Positions 50,348 to 59,811 are shown, numbered from the stretch's first letter. The stretch is DNA of 64,000 nucleotides from CATOSD01 sp965203135 (GCA_965203135.1 CBDBBO010000001.1:744001-808000); one strand, 5' to 3'. Made by a program: numbers and translations. The notes: a model not told the origin generated them from the sequence alone.

Positions 50348-51124
50348 ATGACCACCACGCTCGACGTCGTAATCCCCGTGCTCAACGAGGAGCGGGCGCT
50401 GCCCGACAGCGTCGCGAGACTGCACGGCTTCATGTCGCGCGAGATGGCGGGCTACGACTGGCGCATCGTGATCGCGGACAACGGCTCCACCGACTCCACG
50501 CCGAGGGTGATCGAGCGGCTGGAGCGGGAGTTTCCACGGACAGCGGGCGAGCGGCTGGAGCGGCGAGGGCGCGGGCGGGCGCTGCACCACGCCTGGTCGA
50601 GTAGCGGCGCGGACATGGTGGGCTACATGGACGTGGACCTTTCGACTGACCTCGCGGCGCTGCCGGTGCTGGCGCGCGCGGTGGGCGAGGAGGGGTACGA
50701 CCTGGCGATAGCGTCGAGGCTGAGGCCGGGCGCGGTGGTGGTGGACCGTCCTCTGAAGCGGGAGATTATCTCGCGGTGCTACAGCCTGTTGTTCCGGAGC
50801 ATGTTCTTCACCAGCTTCGCGGACGCTCAGTGCGGTTTCAAGGTCGTAAGCCGCCGAGTGGTGCAGGAGGTGCTGCCGCTGGTCGAGGACCTGGGATGGT
50901 TCTTCGACTCCGAGCTGCTGATACTGGCGGACAAGAACGGCTACCGGATAAAGGAGTGCCCCGTTACGTGGACGGACGACCCCGATACGCGGGTCAAGAT
51001 AATCGGCACCGCGCTGGGCGATCTGCGGGGTCTGCTGCGGCTGCGGTTCGGCGGGCTGCGCCGCGCGAGCCGGGCGCTCGCGGCGCGGGGCGGCGCGGGC
51101 TCGGCTTGCGACGGGGGCCGTTGA
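50348..51124 (+). CDS. Family 2 glycosyltransferase (polyprenyl-phosphate type)
   Basis: Inverting glycosyltransferase of 258 residues with LDVVIPVLNEERALPDSV at the start, the nucleotide-binding IADNGSTDSTPRVIERL near 41, and D-x-D in YMDVDLSTDLAALP near 96. AQCGFKVVSRRVVQEVLPLV and WFFDSELLILADKNGYRIKECPV near 160-200 match the dolichyl-/undecaprenyl-phosphate sugar transferase branch. No membrane helices. It follows purH by 45 bp but is probably functionally separate. Confidence 0.87.
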   Translation: MTTTLDVVIPVLNEERALPDSVARLHGFMSREMAGYDWRIVIADNGSTDSTPRVIERLEREFPRTAGERLERRGRGRALHHAWSSSGADMVGYMDVDLSTDLAALPVLARAVGEEGYDLAIASRLRPGAVVVDRPLKREIISRCYSLLFRSMFFTSFADAQCGFKVVSRRVVQEVLPLVEDLGWFFDSELLILADKNGYRIKECPVTWTDDPDTRVKIIGTALGDLRGLLRLRFGGLRRASRALAARGGAGSACDGGR

Positions 51125-51269
51125 AGGACCACCGAGGCCGGCGCGCGGAGACGGCGCGGCCCGTGGGACACGGGTTGCGATTGTATTTGGCCATAGGTAT
51201 ATTTGGGGCGCGGTCCGAGAGGAGCGGCGCTCCTGGTTAACTTCGAGACTACATCCCGGGGCAGGTGAC

Positions 51270-51806
51270 ATGATGGGCAACGTCTTGCTTGTGGTGGACA
51301 TGGTGGTAGGCTTCATGGAGCCGGGCCACAACCTGTACTGCGGCGACGAGGCGCGGGAGATTGTGCCGCGCGTGCGTCAGCTCATAGAGGAAGAGCTGAC
51401 CGGAGGCTCGTCGGTGTTCTTCATCTGCGACAATCACGACCCCGACGATCTCGAGTTCGAGATGTTCCCGGTGCACTGCGTGAAGGGCACAGAGGAGGCC
51501 GAAGTCATCGGCGAGCTGGCGGGCTACGAGGGCGTCATCATCCCGAAGCGCCGGTACAGCGCGTTTTTCGACACCGACCTGGAACGGCGGCTCGCCGAGT
51601 TGGCGCCGGAAAAGATTATCATCTGCGGCGTTTGCACCGACATCTGCGTCATGCACACCGCGTCGGATGCGCGCAACCGCGACTACACGGTGGAAGTGCG
51701 AGCCGACTGCGTCGCCAGCTTCGATCCTTCGGCCCACGCGTACGCCCTGGACCACATGGAAAAGATACTGGGCGCGACCGTAACCCGGCCCGAGCCGGCC
51801 GTCTAG
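51270..51806 (+). CDS. pncA: Isochorismatase-fold amidase, probably nicotinamidase
   Basis: The 178-residue product carries the cysteine-hydrolase triad: D10 in LLVVDMVVGF, K93 in VIIPKRRYSAF and C126 in GVCTDICV. A metal-site-like DNHDPDD block near residue 54 and FPVHCVKGTEE near 66 match nicotinamidases, which turn nicotinamide into nicotinate. The next gene uses nicotinate, supporting the assignment over other isochorismatase-fold activities. AGGTGAC precedes the ATG. Confidence 0.82.
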   Translation: MMGNVLLVVDMVVGFMEPGHNLYCGDEAREIVPRVRQLIEEELTGGSSVFFICDNHDPDDLEFEMFPVHCVKGTEEAEVIGELAGYEGVIIPKRRYSAFFDTDLERRLAELAPEKIIICGVCTDICVMHTASDARNRDYTVEVRADCVASFDPSAHAYALDHMEKILGATVTRPEPAV

Positions 51807-51865
51807 CGCCCATCCCCTTCCAACCGCGCGACCGCCCCGCAACAGACTGACGGAGCAAACGGCAG

Positions 51866-52864
51866 ATGGTTAGCCCCGAATTCGATATCAGGCCCTCGAT
51901 ACTGGTCGGCGACACGGCCGACGTGTTCCTGCACCGCACACTCTCCGTACTTCGGGCCGAGGGCGTAAATCCCCACGTCAGCATGGAGTTTTCGGCCAGC
52001 CGGGCGGGCATCTTCTGCGGTCTGCCCGAGGTGCGTTCGCTGCTGCAAAAGGTGCTGCCTGAGGCGGGCGTGCAGGTGTGGGCGCTGGAAGAGGGCGAGG
52101 GTATGGAGGCCGGGGAGGTCGCGCTCCGCATAAACGCGCCGTACAGCACGTTCGGGCTGTACGAGACGGCCCTGTGCGGCACGCTCGCTTCGTGCAGCGG
52201 CTGGGCAACTGCCGCCCGCGAGTGCGTGGACGCGGCGAGTGGACTGCCGGTGCTGGCCATGGGGGCGCGGCGCCTGCACCCGAACGTTGCCGCCGTGCTG
52301 GATTACTCCGCGGTTACCGGGGGATGCGTGTCGTGTTCGACCATGCAGGGGGGCAGACTGGCCAGGGTAACGCCATCGGGCACAATGCCGCACGTGCTGC
52401 CGCTGCTGATGCGCGACACACTGTTGGCTGTACAGGCCTTCGACCGGCACATGCCGTCCGAGATTCCGCGCATCGCCCTGGTGGACACCTTTCGCGACGA
52501 GGCGGAGGAAGCGATACGGGTAGCGGGCGTGCTGAAAGACAGGCTAAGGGGCATCATGATAGACACGGCAAAGGAGCGGGGCGGCGTCGGCGTGGAGTTC
52601 GTGCGCGAGGTGAGGGCACGGCTGGACCAGGCCGGCCATCGCCACGTGGAGATATACGTGAGCGGCGGGTTTACGGCGGAAAAGATACGTGAGTTCGTGA
52701 AGGCCGGAGCGCCCGTCCACGGGTTCGCGGTGGGAGAGTACATCGCCGCCGCGACTCCGAACAGCTTCACGGCAGACATTCACGAGATCGAAGGCCGTCC
52801 GGTAGCCAAGCGCGGCCGTATTCCCGGGCAGACCGACAATACCAATCTCAACCGCATCATCTGA
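51866..52864 (+). CDS. pncB: Nicotinate phosphoribosyltransferase
   Basis: Joins nicotinate to PRPP to make nicotinate mononucleotide in NAD salvage. The 332-residue product has the NAPRT layout: DVFLHRTLSVLRAEGVNPHVSMEF near 19, INAPYSTFGLYETALCGTL near 89, MGARRLHPNV near 132 and a barrel end with VEIYVSGGFTAEKIREF and HGFAVGEYIAAATPNSFTADI. Shorter than the E. coli enzyme, like other short NAPRTs. It follows the nicotinamidase gene by 59 bp in the same direction. Confidence 0.88.
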   Translation: MVSPEFDIRPSILVGDTADVFLHRTLSVLRAEGVNPHVSMEFSASRAGIFCGLPEVRSLLQKVLPEAGVQVWALEEGEGMEAGEVALRINAPYSTFGLYETALCGTLASCSGWATAARECVDAASGLPVLAMGARRLHPNVAAVLDYSAVTGGCVSCSTMQGGRLARVTPSGTMPHVLPLLMRDTLLAVQAFDRHMPSEIPRIALVDTFRDEAEEAIRVAGVLKDRLRGIMIDTAKERGGVGVEFVREVRARLDQAGHRHVEIYVSGGFTAEKIREFVKAGAPVHGFAVGEYIAAATPNSFTADIHEIEGRPVAKRGRIPGQTDNTNLNRII

Positions 52865-52894
52865 AGCGAGACGGCGCCGGCCATCCGGCGCGCG

Positions 52895-54340
52895 TCACTT
52901 TCGCGGCTCGACGCGCACCTCGAGCTGCGGTGCGTTGCTCCGCCCCGGCCTGGCCCACTCCGCGACGCGGCATCCGACCACCCATGCGACGCCGCGCGGC
53001 GTGACCAGCAGAGGCACTCGGTCGCGCCATTGCCGGGGAATCTTCTCGTCGACCATAAAGTCCTGAAGCTTCTTGGTGTGGGTCATTCCCCGGGGCTGGA
53101 AGCGCTCGCCGGCCAGACGCGCGCGGAGCCAGGCGGACGTGCCGACGCTCAAAGCGTCGAGTCTTGCCGCGAAGGGCGGGCCGTCGGCGAGCTTGCGAGG
53201 CTGTGCCGCGTCGGGCGGGGCGCTTCGCTCCGCGAGCCGCGCGGTCACGGTCCACGGCCCGGCCCGCGACTCACCGGGGATAGCGAGGCCGTGGCAGCCG
53301 TCGAGCGACGGCAGCGGACAGGCGACGTGTGGCGCGAGAGAGAGCAGGGCACGCTCGTATCCCACCAGGAAGCGCACGCCGCCCGGCAGGTCCAGCGCCG
53401 TTCCCGCCCGTCCACGTATTAGCCTCGTCATCTCGTCCAGGTGGTACTGGCCCAGGTCGCGAGTGCTTCCCCGGCACACCGCAAAGGCGCGGCGAAGCGC
53501 GTGCGCCTGAATGGCGGGGTGCATCCGGGTGAAGGCGACGCGGTCTAGTGCTACGCCCTCGTCGGTCCGCGACGCCAGGGCGGACATAGCGGCGTCCACC
53601 TGCTCCTCGAGGTAGGCCAGGTCCCTCGCGCTCGAGCGCGCCAACCGGAGCAGCGCGCGCCTGACCGAGGGGTTGTAGGTCTCGAGGTGAGGGATCAGAT
53701 CGAGCCGCACGCGATTGCGGAGCATGTCGGTTGAGGCGTTGGATGCGTCATCGCGAGGGGCGAGACCCAGCTCGCGGCAGAACTCGGCCACTTCGGCGCG
53801 TGTCACTCCCAGAAGCGGACGCACCAGCGCGACGCTGCCGCCGGTCGAGGCCCGGCGGCTGAGCGGACTCATGCCGCGCAAGCCCGCGAGGCCGCTGCCG
53901 CGCAGCAGGCGCATCAGCACGGTCTCGGCCTGATCGTCCGCGGTGTGGCCCAGGGCTACGGCGTCGGCGCCCTGCCGCTCGGCCACTCGCGCGAGGAACG
54001 CGTAGCGAACATCGCGGGCGGCCTCCTCGAGCGACAGCTTGCGCTCCCTGCGGTAGGCGGAGACGTCGGCGCGCTCGCACGTGCCCTCCAGGCCGAGCCG
54101 ACGGAACTCGACGGCGACGAACCGGGCGTCCGTGGCGGATTCTTCGCCGCGCAGCCCGTGGTCCAGGTGTGCGCCGTGCAGCCGAATCCCGGTTTCGGGG
54201 CTGAGGGAGTGGAGCGCGTGGAGCAGGGCGAGCGAGTCCGGTCCTCCGGACACGGCGACGACCAGCAGGCTGCCCCGGGCGAGGCCCGCGTCCTCAAGTA
54301 CGGCGCGGACGCTGGCGCGGAATCGGGCGGCGGCGCTCAC
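52895..54340 (-). CDS. tilS: tRNA(Ile)-lysidine synthase
   Basis: Modifies C34 of the CAU-anticodon tRNA-Ile to lysidine so that it reads AUA. The 481-residue product has the PP-loop VVAVSGGPDSLALLHAL near residue 27, HGAHLDHGLRGEESATDARF near 56, and ALGHTADDQAETVLMRLLRGSGLAGL near 130. The C-terminal domain includes RFQPRGMTHTKKLQDFMVDEKIPRQWRDRVPLL, a TilS signature. The GTG start overlaps the phosphatase stop (GTGA), so the two are coupled; 66 upstream residues of open frame are rejected. Confidence 0.94.
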   Translation of the reverse strand: MSAAARFRASVRAVLEDAGLARGSLLVVAVSGGPDSLALLHALHSLSPETGIRLHGAHLDHGLRGEESATDARFVAVEFRRLGLEGTCERADVSAYRRERKLSLEEAARDVRYAFLARVAERQGADAVALGHTADDQAETVLMRLLRGSGLAGLRGMSPLSRRASTGGSVALVRPLLGVTRAEVAEFCRELGLAPRDDASNASTDMLRNRVRLDLIPHLETYNPSVRRALLRLARSSARDLAYLEEQVDAAMSALASRTDEGVALDRVAFTRMHPAIQAHALRRAFAVCRGSTRDLGQYHLDEMTRLIRGRAGTALDLPGGVRFLVGYERALLSLAPHVACPLPSLDGCHGLAIPGESRAGPWTVTARLAERSAPPDAAQPRKLADGPPFAARLDALSVGTSAWLRARLAGERFQPRGMTHTKKLQDFMVDEKIPRQWRDRVPLLVTPRGVAWVVGCRVAEWARPGRSNAPQLEVRVEPRK

Positions 54341-54999
54341 TGGCCCGCGCGCTGCCGGGCGGTCTGGGGCGCGGGCGCGGCGGACGAGAGGCCCCGGAGG
54401 TGCCACGTCTCGTTGGATGAGACGAGGGAGACGCGGTCGGCGGCGAACTCGAGCCGGGTTATGCAGCCCGGCTGCTGGCGCATCCGGCGGGCGTTGTCCA
54501 GCGGCACGCGGAGCGCCGCGCTGAGCACGGCCTGGATCACGAAGTTGTGGGTGACCGCGACGACCGTGGCGTCGGGATGGCGCGCGACCAGGTCGCGGAC
54601 GGCGCGCCAGGCGCGGCAGCGGACGTCGCCGAGCGACTCGCCGCCGGGCATGGTGACCTCGCCCGCGTTTTCGGCCCAGCGGCGCATGAACTCCGGGTAG
54701 CGCTCGCGCACCTGGGCAATGGTCAGGCCGTCCAGGTCGCCCACGTCCGCCTCGCGCAGGTCGGGGACGGTAGTCGGGGGCGTGCCGTGCGCGTCGGCGA
54801 TGGGCTGGGCCGTCTGGGCGGCGCGGGAGAGCGGGCTGGCGTAGAGGTGAAACGGGGCGTCCGGAGCCAGTACGCCGGCGACCGCGAGCGCCTGCTCCCG
54901 GCCGAGGTCGCTCAGAGGGACGTCACTCAGGCCCTGAACGCGGCCATCGCGGTTCAGCAGCGTCTCCCCGTGCCTAACCAGAATCAGATTCGCGGCCAA
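54337..54999 (-). CDS. Histidine phosphatase-superfamily protein
   Basis: The 220-residue product begins with the R-H-G motif LILVRHGETLLNRDGRVQG, in which the His is phosphorylated, and has SPLSRAAQTAQPIA near 55, EADVGDLDGLT near 83 and AVTHNFVIQAV near 150 with the second catalytic His. Substrates in this branch include phosphoglycerate, alpha-ribazole phosphate and other phosphoesters; the real one is unknown. It starts 1 bp before the CNNM gene's stop and overlaps tilS by 4 bp. Confidence 0.88.
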   Translation of the reverse strand: MAANLILVRHGETLLNRDGRVQGLSDVPLSDLGREQALAVAGVLAPDAPFHLYASPLSRAAQTAQPIADAHGTPPTTVPDLREADVGDLDGLTIAQVRERYPEFMRRWAENAGEVTMPGGESLGDVRCRAWRAVRDLVARHPDATVVAVTHNFVIQAVLSAALRVPLDNARRMRQQPGCITRLEFAADRVSLVSSNETWHLRGLSSAAPAPQTARQRAGQ

Positions 55000-55000
55000 C

Positions 55001-56272
55001 TCAGTCCTCGGCGGGATGAAGCCTGGTGACCCGTACGGTCTCGATCTTGAGGTTGTTCATCTCCACGATTTCGAACTTTAGCTGGTTGAAGTCGAACTGC
55101 TCGCCCTCGGTCGGGATGTGGCCCAACTCCGCGAGCACGAAACCCGCTACGGTGTCGAAGTCGCCCTCGGGTATGCCGATTTCCAGCTCGTCGTTGGCCT
55201 CGGCTATGCTCATCGAAGCATCGAGCTGGAAGGTGTTTTCGTCGATCGCCTCGAACTCCTCCTCCAGGGCGACACCCTCCTCGCCCACGGGACCCACGAC
55301 CACCTCCAGCAGGCGCTTCAGGGTAACCAGTCCGGAGAGGCCGCCGTACTCGTCCACCACCATGGCCATCTGGTTCCCGGTGCTTCTCAGCTCCTCGAAG
55401 AGCTCCGCGACTCTCTTGGTCTCGGGGACGAAGTAGCAGTCGCGAATGTAATCGGTCACGGAGTCTTCGAATCTCAGCTTGTCAGTGGAAATGGCCCTCA
55501 GCACGTCCTTGACGGACAGGATGCCGATAATGTTGTCACCGCCGCCACGGATGACGGGGAAGCGGGTGTGGCTGTAGTCAGCGTAGACGGCGAGGAACTC
55601 GCGGAGCGTCGTGCCGTGCTCGACGGAGGAGATCCGGTTGCGCGGGGTCATCACCTCGCGGACCTGGCTGTCGCCGAAGTTGAGCACGTTCTCGAGCATG
55701 TCGACCTCGCCCGGCTCGAATGTGCCCTCCGCCTCGCCGATGTCGAACAGGGTGCGCAGCTCGGCCTCGGTGATGGACTCGCGCGGCGTCGTCTCGGCGC
55801 CCAACGCGGAGCGCGTGCCCCGCGTCATCCACTGCAGGACCATCACGAACGGCCACAGCACGAGCTCCACGGCCTTGAGTGGGCGCGCGTAGAGGAACGC
55901 CATCCGCTCGGAGTTGTGGACGGCGAAGGTCTTGGGCACAATCTCGCCGAACACCAGAAGGGCCAGCGTGCCGGCCACTGTGGCGACGACGACGCCGGTG
56001 TTCTCGCCGAGCAGGTCAACGGCTATGACAGTGACGACGGCGGTGAAGGCGACGTTGACGAGGTTGTTGCCCAGCAGGATCGTCGCAAGTAACCTTTCCG
56101 GCTGCTCGAGCATCCCGGCGATCCGGCGCGCGCCCGGCACGTTGCTGTTGACCAGGTGGGCGACCCGTACCCTTTCCAGCGAGAGGTACGCGGCCTCGGA
56201 GCTGGAAAAGAAGGCCGAGAAGAGCACAAAGGCGACTATCAGGAACAGGTTGAGCAGGCCGGCGTCGGACAT
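55001..56272 (-). CDS. CNNM/CorC-type membrane transporter (DUF21-CBS)
   Basis: The 423-residue inner-membrane protein has a DUF21 part with four helices (LLNLFLIVAFVLFSAFFSSSEAAYLSLERVR at the start; TILLGNNLVNVAFTAVVTV near 64), then two CBS domains (REVMTPRNRISSVEHGTTL near 210; DYIRDCYFVPETKRVAELF near 275) and the CorC/HlyC C-terminal domain (LDASMSIAEANDELEIGIPEGDFDTVAGFVL, near 345). Family members move Mg2+ or other divalent ions. Part of the recA-recX-tilS leftward group. Confidence 0.92.
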   Translation of the reverse strand: MSDAGLLNLFLIVAFVLFSAFFSSSEAAYLSLERVRVAHLVNSNVPGARRIAGMLEQPERLLATILLGNNLVNVAFTAVVTVIAVDLLGENTGVVVATVAGTLALLVFGEIVPKTFAVHNSERMAFLYARPLKAVELVLWPFVMVLQWMTRGTRSALGAETTPRESITEAELRTLFDIGEAEGTFEPGEVDMLENVLNFGDSQVREVMTPRNRISSVEHGTTLREFLAVYADYSHTRFPVIRGGGDNIIGILSVKDVLRAISTDKLRFEDSVTDYIRDCYFVPETKRVAELFEELRSTGNQMAMVVDEYGGLSGLVTLKRLLEVVVGPVGEEGVALEEEFEAIDENTFQLDASMSIAEANDELEIGIPEGDFDTVAGFVLAELGHIPTEGEQFDFNQLKFEIVEMNNLKIETVRVTRLHPAED

Positions 56273-56347
56273 GGCTATACCTCCGGCGCCGGCCCGGCCC
56301 GGTGCGCAGGCGCCCCCGCTCTTGGCGCGTCCGCGGACACCATGCGG

Positions 56348-56851
56348 CTACCGGAGGCCCGCGTCCGCCGGGTGCGCGGACGCTTCGTCGCGGGTCTCGT
56401 CCCACAGCCGGGACGCCGCGGAGCGCACGGCAGAGCTGCCGAATCCGCGGCGTTGGAGGTGGGACCAGACGCGGCGGTGAAACGTCTCCCGGCTCTCGCC
56501 CCGCAGCCGGTCCGCGAGCCGGGAGGCGGCGCGGTAGGCGTTCTCGGCGTCGTCGACGCCATCTACCGCGGCCTCGACCGTGTCGGGAGAGACGCCCTTG
56601 TCCAGCAGCTCGCGCCTGATGCGCGAGGCGGCGCGGGGACGGTGGGAGAGGCGGCTCTCGGTCCACAGGCGGGCGAAAGCGACGTCGTCGAGGAGGCCTG
56701 CGCGCTTGAGGGACTGCAGGGCGTCATCCACGGCTGGCGGAGGGAAGCGGCGCGAGAGGCGTTCTCTCACCTCCGCCTCCGAGCGCGGTCTGTAGGAGAC
56801 GAGGCGCATGGCAGCGGCGCGGGCGTGTCTAACGGGTTCGCTGTCGTTCAT
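56348..56851 (-). CDS. recX: RecA regulatory protein RecX
   Basis: Binds RecA filaments and limits their activity. The 167-residue product shows repeated three-helix RecX modules: RLVSYRPRSEAEVRERLSRR near residue 16, LKRAGLLDDVAFARLWTESRL near 47 and IRRELLDKGVSPDTVEAAV near 78, with a last module ending AASRLWDE. The gene lies directly downstream of recA (104 bp), the usual place. Confidence 0.92.
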   Translation of the reverse strand: MNDSEPVRHARAAAMRLVSYRPRSEAEVRERLSRRFPPPAVDDALQSLKRAGLLDDVAFARLWTESRLSHRPRAASRIRRELLDKGVSPDTVEAAVDGVDDAENAYRAASRLADRLRGESRETFHRRVWSHLQRRGFGSSAVRSAASRLWDETRDEASAHPADAGLR

Positions 56852-56955
56852 GGTATGGCGAATGCGATTCGCAGTTGCCGCTGGACTCCCTGTTCGTTCC
56901 CGCCGGCTCCCGCCAGTTGCGAAGGCGGGAGCCGGGCTGGGCGTGGTTGGCGCGG

Positions 56956-58014
56956 CTAGCCGGCCGCCGCGACGACGTCCGGGCGGGACGCCTCGGCCTC
57001 GGCGGGCTGCTCCGGCTGTTCGGGTTCGGGGTCGATCTTCGCGCGGACGGCCGCGTCGATCTCCTCGGTGACATCGGGGTTTTCGCGCATGAACTCCTTG
57101 GAGTTTTCGCGGCCCTGGCCGAGCCGGACATCGCCGTAGGAGTAGAAGGCGCCGCGCTTGGTCACCACGGACATCTCCGCGGCCACGTCGAGCAGGTCGC
57201 CCTCCCTGCTGATGCCCTCATTGAACATGATGTCGAACTCGGCCACGCGGAAGGGAGGCGCCACCTTGTTCTTCACGATGCGCGCCTTGACCCTGTTGCC
57301 GACGATCTCGCTGCCGCGCTTGATGGACTCCATGCGCCGCATGTCGACGCGCACGGAGCTGTAGAACTTGAGCGCCCTGCCGCCGGGGGTGACTTCGGGG
57401 TTGCCGAAGAAGACGCCCACCTTTTCGCGGAGCTGGTTTATGAATACTACGCAGGTGTTGGAGCGGCTGATGGCGGCGGTGAGCTTGCGGAGTCCCTGGG
57501 ACATGAGCCGCGCCTGTAGCCCGACGTGGGTGTCGCCCATGTCGCCCTCCAGCTCCGCCTTGGGCACCATGGCGGCAACGCTGTCGACGACCACGACGTC
57601 CACGGCGCCGCTACGGACGAGGTACTCGCAGATTTCGAGGGACTGCTCGGCGGTATCCGGCTGGGACACCAGCAGCTCGTTCACGTCGATGCCGCACCTG
57701 CCGGCGTAACCGGGGTCCAGGGCGTGCTCGGCGTCGATGTAGGCGGCGACGCCACCCATTCGCTGGGCAGACGCCATGATGTGGTAGCCGAGGGTGGACT
57801 TGCCGGAAGACTCGGCGCCGTACACCTCGACGACGCGGCCCTTGGGCACTCCGCCGATGCCCAGCGCTATGTCGATGGAGATGGCGCCGGTGGAAATGGC
57901 GTCCACGCGGGCCGTGCGATCGGCGTCCCCGAGCTTCATTATGGTGCCGCTACCGAAGTGGCGGTCGATCTGTCCCATCGCGAGTTCGAGGGCCTTGTTT
58001 TTCTCTGTGGTCAT
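56956..58014 (-). CDS. recA: Recombinase RecA
   Basis: Strand-exchange and SOS co-protease. The 352-residue product starts MTTEKNKALELAMGQIDRHFG, with Walker A VYGAESSGKSTLGYH near residue 66, Walker B VDVVVVDSVAAMVPKAELEGDMGD near 140, and FINQLREKVGVFFGNPEVTPGGRALKFYSSVR near 205. A normal acidic C-terminus is followed by an Ala/Val end. Its promoter at 58179-58207 has repeats that could be a repressor site. Confidence 0.97.
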   Translation of the reverse strand: MTTEKNKALELAMGQIDRHFGSGTIMKLGDADRTARVDAISTGAISIDIALGIGGVPKGRVVEVYGAESSGKSTLGYHIMASAQRMGGVAAYIDAEHALDPGYAGRCGIDVNELLVSQPDTAEQSLEICEYLVRSGAVDVVVVDSVAAMVPKAELEGDMGDTHVGLQARLMSQGLRKLTAAISRSNTCVVFINQLREKVGVFFGNPEVTPGGRALKFYSSVRVDMRRMESIKRGSEIVGNRVKARIVKNKVAPPFRVAEFDIMFNEGISREGDLLDVAAEMSVVTKRGAFYSYGDVRLGQGRENSKEFMRENPDVTEEIDAAVRAKIDPEPEQPEQPAEAEASRPDVVAAAG

Positions 58015-58178
58015 AGTGCGCTACTCCAAAAGCTGGTCCCGTTCAGGGTCTGTGCCTGTGGGGCAGGGCCGGCGGACGCTGGCATCATCGCGACCCGCGA
58101 ATTCGGGCCATGATACCACGCCGTTTCTGGCCGCTTCAAGGCGAGCCGGTCGCCGCCACCCTGCACTCATCGCCAGGC

Positions 58179-58207
58179 ATTGTAACACTTCTGTAACGGT
58201 TTGTAAA
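58179..58207 (-). promoter_or_regulatory. recA promoter with overlapping direct repeats
   Basis: On the minus strand TTTACA (58207-58202), 17 bp, TACAAT (58184-58179). The spacer and hexamers contain GTTACA twice at an 11-bp period (GTTACAgaagtGTTACA), plus a related TTTACA. Direct repeats placed in the core promoter suggest an operator; an SOS-type repressor is the obvious candidate but unproven. Confidence 0.7.
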
Positions 58208-58226
58208 ATATTTGTTCGCATTGCGA

Positions 58227-58255
58227 TTTACAGGCCGCCGCGGCCTCTGTATAAT
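58227..58255 (+). promoter_or_regulatory. Divergent sigma-70 promoter for the MFS exporter
   Basis: TTTACA (58227-58232), exactly 17 bp, TATAAT (58250-58255). It faces away from the recA promoter, 20 bp from it. The spacer includes a GGCCGCCGCGGCC palindrome that might bind a regulator. Confidence 0.75.
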
Positions 58256-58355
58256 CCGCGCACACTCCCAGCCCGCAAGATCGTCAAGATGAGCCTCCGC
58301 ACCCATTCGATCATCGCCTCGCCGCGCCGTGGGCCGCTCTAGCGGAGAACGGCCC

Positions 58356-59804
58356 GTGTCGCAGTCCACGCCGGACGCCGGAAGCGGCGCGGCGGCCAGG
58401 CGGCTTGGGCTGGTGGCCGCGTCGAGCGGCGTGTTCCTCGGCAGCCTCGACATCACCCTCAACGTGGCGCTCCCCGACATCGCCGCCAGCTTCTCGACAG
58501 ATCTCCAGACGGTCCAATGGATGATCCTGTTCTACGTCGGGAGCAGCGCCGGGCTCCAGCTGAGCCTGGGGAGCGCCGCGGACGTGTACGGGCTGCGGCG
58601 GTTCTTTTTGGTGGGTCTCGTGGTGTACACCGCGGCGGTTCTGCTGATTGGACTTGCCCCACAGTTGCCGATGTTGTTCGGGCTGCGCGTCTTGCAGGCG
58701 GTGGGCAACGCCCTGCTCATGGCCTGCGCGCCGGCGCTTGTCACGGGCCTGTACCCGGCGGGCGAGCGCGGCCGTGCGCTGGGCACGATGGCGGGGCTTG
58801 GCACCCTGGGTATGCTGGTCGGCTCGGTGGTGGGCGGCGGACTGGTGGACGCGTTCGGCTGGAGGGCGGTGTTTCTCGCGCGAGTACCGCTGGGCCTGGC
58901 GGCGCTGGCGCTTTCGGCGTATGCGCTGCGCGAGAGGGTCTCGGACGAGCCGCGCCACGCCTTCGACTTCTGGGGCGCTACGACGATTTTCACCGGAACG
59001 GCCTCATACGTGCTGGCGCTGTCGCTGGGCGGCAGCCTGGGGTGGCGGTCGCCAATCCCGGCGGCGCTCGCGCTGACTTGCGGCGCTTCGCTCGCGGCGT
59101 TCGGGTTCGCCGAGCGACGGGCGGCGCGTCCGGTGCTGGACCTTCGTCTGTTGCGGCACCGGGTGCTTGCTCCCGCGTTCGTATCGGCGTTTCTCATTTC
59201 CATCAGCGCATTCGTCAACTGGTTCATACTGCCCTTCTTCGTCAGCGACGTCATGGGCGAAAACGCCCAGACCTGGGGACTGCTGATGATGCTGATGCCG
59301 CTTACGATGGCGGTGTCCGCGCCGGCTGCGGGCTGGTTGTCCGACCGCGTGGCGCCCGCGTACCTGACTACGGCCGCTGCGGTGATGACGGCGGTGGTGG
59401 TGTTCTCGTACGTCGGCCTGGACGGCTCGGCCCGGGTTGTGGACATTGCGGTGCGCAGCGCGGCGATGGGCGTATGCATGGGTCTGCACGGGGCGGCGAA
59501 CGCCAACCTCGTTATGGGCAGCGTGCCGTCGAACCGGCTCGGAACGGGCGGCGCGATCATGACGATGTCGCGCAGCCTGGGCACGGTCAGCAGCGTGGCG
59601 CTGTTGAGCGCGTTCGTTGCCGCGCGGGAGGCGTGGCACGCCGGCTCGCTCGCGGGAGCGGAGGCCGCGGGCGAGCTGGCGTTCGTGCTGGCGTTCGGGG
59701 ACACGTATCTGGTAGCGGCGCTGTTGGGGCTGGCAGCGGCCGCGGTATCCGTCAGCATCTGGCCGCCGTTCATCCGCTCGCGCCGCTCCGCCGTCTCCGC
59801 CTAG
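58356..59804 (+). CDS. MFS drug-exporter-type transporter (DHA2/EmrB-QacA branch)
   Basis: Inner-membrane proton antiporter-type carrier of 482 residues with about fourteen helices. Motif C-like GLGTLGMLVGSVVGGGLVDAFGWRAVF (about residues 140-165) and LDITLNVALPDIA near 36, with the D-x-T/N-x-x-N-V-A-L-P signature, are typical of the 14-helix DHA2 branch. Motif A is RRFFLVGLVVY-like after DVYGL. GTG 58356 follows GGAGAA by 8 bp; an upstream GTG at 58329 adds nine residues. Substrate unknown. Confidence 0.86.
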   Translation: MSQSTPDAGSGAAARRLGLVAASSGVFLGSLDITLNVALPDIAASFSTDLQTVQWMILFYVGSSAGLQLSLGSAADVYGLRRFFLVGLVVYTAAVLLIGLAPQLPMLFGLRVLQAVGNALLMACAPALVTGLYPAGERGRALGTMAGLGTLGMLVGSVVGGGLVDAFGWRAVFLARVPLGLAALALSAYALRERVSDEPRHAFDFWGATTIFTGTASYVLALSLGGSLGWRSPIPAALALTCGASLAAFGFAERRAARPVLDLRLLRHRVLAPAFVSAFLISISAFVNWFILPFFVSDVMGENAQTWGLLMMLMPLTMAVSAPAAGWLSDRVAPAYLTTAAAVMTAVVVFSYVGLDGSARVVDIAVRSAAMGVCMGLHGAANANLVMGSVPSNRLGTGGAIMTMSRSLGTVSSVALLSAFVAAREAWHAGSLAGAEAAGELAFVLAFGDTYLVAALLGLAAAAVSVSIWPPFIRSRRSAVSA

Positions 59805-59811
59805 GCGGAGG

